Assembly (NCBI GenBank): GCA_003551405.1
Contig: PUMO01000135.1
Span: 1 to 5,195 of the forward strand
Source of the DNA: Mollicutes bacterium
Lineage (GTDB): Bacteria; Bacillota_I; Bacilli_A; Izemoplasmatales; Izemoplasmataceae
Length of the DNA stretch: 5,195 bases
Direction of reading: 5' to 3'
Part shown: piece by piece, positions 4,604 through 5,195 of the stretch
Position numbering within the stretch: position 1 is the stretch's first letter
Layout of the letters: every line of letters begins with the position of its first letter
Translations under genes and position numbers: made by a program
Notes under the pieces: model-generated
Told to the model about the DNA's origin: nothing
Database searches by the model: none
Seen by the model: only the letters and a program-made list of their open reading frames with translations

Positions 4604-5195
4604 AAAACATCGTTATTGGGCGCTATATTCCGGGCAACAGTTTCCTTTACAGTATGGACCCACGTGCCAAAATTATTACATTGCTTATTTTAATGATTGG
4701 TGTTTTCTTGCTTGATTCGATTGTTTTCATGTTGGTTTCAATTGGTTTAATTGCTTTGTTGTTATTGGCTGGAAGAATCAGCATTAAGCGGGTTTATCTT
4801 GGGCTGCGGCCGCTTATGTTCTTGCTTATTTTTACGTTTACTTTCCAAATTCTCTTTAATGATCAAGGCGATGAACTTTATGCTGCGCCGACCCATTTTT
4901 CCTTGTTGACGGTGGGACTATTGTTCGCTTTGATTGTGCTCTGGCTTAAAACAAAACAGTATATCCGTTTTAAACTATTATATTTCTTACTATTTGTAGT
5001 GATGGGCTTTGCAGTACTCATAAATATTGACACAGGATTGGTCTTTGCAACACCAACCTTCTCGGTGCACCAAGAAGGTGTCAATATGGCGCTATTTATC
5101 ATGCTCCGGCTCATCATCATTGTGACGCTTTCTACCATTTTAACCATTACCACCAAGCCGACTGATTTGAACTTGGGGCTTGAACGTGTATTAAA
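4600..5195 (+). CDS. ecfT: ECF transporter transmembrane protein EcfT, 3' truncated by window, with enlarged membrane domain
   Basis: EcfT is the membrane scaffold that couples the EcfA1/EcfA2 ATPases to substrate-binding S proteins. The frame runs open from ATG 4600 to the window end, 198 complete codons, so the C-terminal coupling helices and their Ala-Arg-Gly-type motifs are not visible. The start IVIGRYIPGNSFLYSMDPRA is a clear EcfT N-terminus. Hydrophobic segments lie near residues 24-39, 41-58, 68-86, 102-117, 123-143 and 162-182, followed by the family's TT-x-PTDL-type segment at 184-190. In EcfT proteins I recall (B. subtilis YbaF, about 265 aa) that segment comes roughly 50 residues earlier. 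The extra stretch, about residues 88-147, adds two hydrophobic segments, and two repeat-like units flank it (see repeat entries). The frame has no stop and sits in perfect operon context, so I read it as a working variant. Identity as EcfT is secure; the insertion's meaning is inferred. Confidence 0.93.
   Translation, partial: MKNIVIGRYIPGNSFLYSMDPRAKIITLLILMIGVFLLDSIVFMLVSIGLIALLLLAGRISIKRVYLGLRPLMFLLIFTFTFQILFNDQGDELYAAPTHFSLLTVGLLFALIVLWLKTKQYIRFKLLYFLLFVVMGFAVLINIDTGLVFATPTFSVHQEGVNMALFIMLRLIIIVTLSTILTITTKPTDLNLGLERVL
4795..4950 (+). repeat. EcfT internal repeat, unit 1 (residues 66-117)
   Basis: This unit runs from Tyr66 through the hydrophobic segment with FLLIF, the loop with APTHFS, and the next hydrophobic segment with ALIVL. 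By hand alignment it matches unit 2 at 16 of 51 aligned positions with one single-residue gap (His99). Shared residues include Tyr66, FLL 74-76, Phe82, Leu85, Asn87, Ala95, Pro97-Thr98, Phe100-Ser101, Gly106 and Ala110-Leu111. The DNA itself is not closely alike, so any duplication is old. Confidence 0.5.
4960..5112 (+). repeat. EcfT internal repeat, unit 2 (residues 121-171)
   Basis: The partner of unit 1, offset by 55 residues before the gap and 54 after. It holds FLLFV in its hydrophobic segment, the loop ATPTFS, then EG and ALFIML. The second half (loop, EG, hydrophobic helix with Arg170) resembles the canonical EcfT sequence better than unit 1 does. Confidence 0.5.

Noticed and set aside
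4861..5040. Frameshift or sequencing error as cause of the long EcfT region
   Set aside because: One frame runs through without stops, with family motifs in the same frame before and after the extra stretch.
4878..5156. Antisense open frame of 92 codons opposite ecfT, covering the unusual insertion
   Set aside because: The + strand frame continues EcfT in full with family motifs on both sides; the reverse frame shows no family motif or operon context.

Overview
The window comes from a Gram-positive-type bacterium (Bacillota or a close relative on the Mollicutes side, such as an Acholeplasma- or Izemoplasma-like lineage). Three things point there. The gene order map-infA-rpmJ-rpsM-rpsK-rpoA-rplQ-ecfA1-ecfA2-ecfT matches the well-known Bacillus subtilis arrangement. 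Nearly every gene has a strong AGGAGG-type ribosome binding site. The alpha subunit of RNA polymerase looks like the Bacillus protein. TGA is a real stop (end of ecfA2) and tryptophan is TGG, so the standard bacterial code applies and not the Mycoplasma/Spiroplasma code. The genus cannot be fixed from this sequence alone.

Layout: all genes lie on the + strand and are tightly packed. Bases 1-339 hold the C-terminal part of methionine aminopeptidase (map, cut by the left edge). It overlaps infA (translation initiation factor IF-1) by 8 bases. Then come rpmJ (L36, 37 aa), rpsM (S13), rpsK (S11), rpoA (RNA polymerase alpha, starting at TTG) and rplQ (L17). A clear intrinsic terminator (2850-2879) ends this translation/transcription operon. 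An extended -10 promoter (2916-2924) then starts a second unit: ecfA1, ecfA2 and ecfT, the energy-coupling module of a group II ECF vitamin/micronutrient importer. ecfA1 and ecfA2 overlap by 25 bases, and ecfA2 and ecfT share an ATGA. ecfT is cut by the right edge after 198 codons. No stretch above 300 bases lacks a gene; the largest gap (2840-2954) holds the terminator and promoter.

How the genes work together: the first unit supplies core parts of the translation and transcription machinery. MetAP trims N-terminal Met, IF-1 acts at initiation, and S11/S13/L17/L36 are ribosomal parts. Alpha nucleates RNA polymerase assembly. The second unit makes two ATPases and a membrane coupler that would dock with substrate-binding S proteins encoded elsewhere.

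Most of the window is ordinary, conserved housekeeping DNA. The one feature that stands out is EcfT. It carries about 50-55 extra residues in its membrane domain, with two extra hydrophobic segments. The extra stretch looks by hand alignment like an old in-frame tandem duplication of a transmembrane pair plus loop (residues about 66-117 and 121-171). Smaller curiosities are an identical 15-base DALKE-coding element at the 3' ends of both ATPase genes that carries the next gene's ribosome binding site, and unusual residues at normally conserved positions of S13 and L17.
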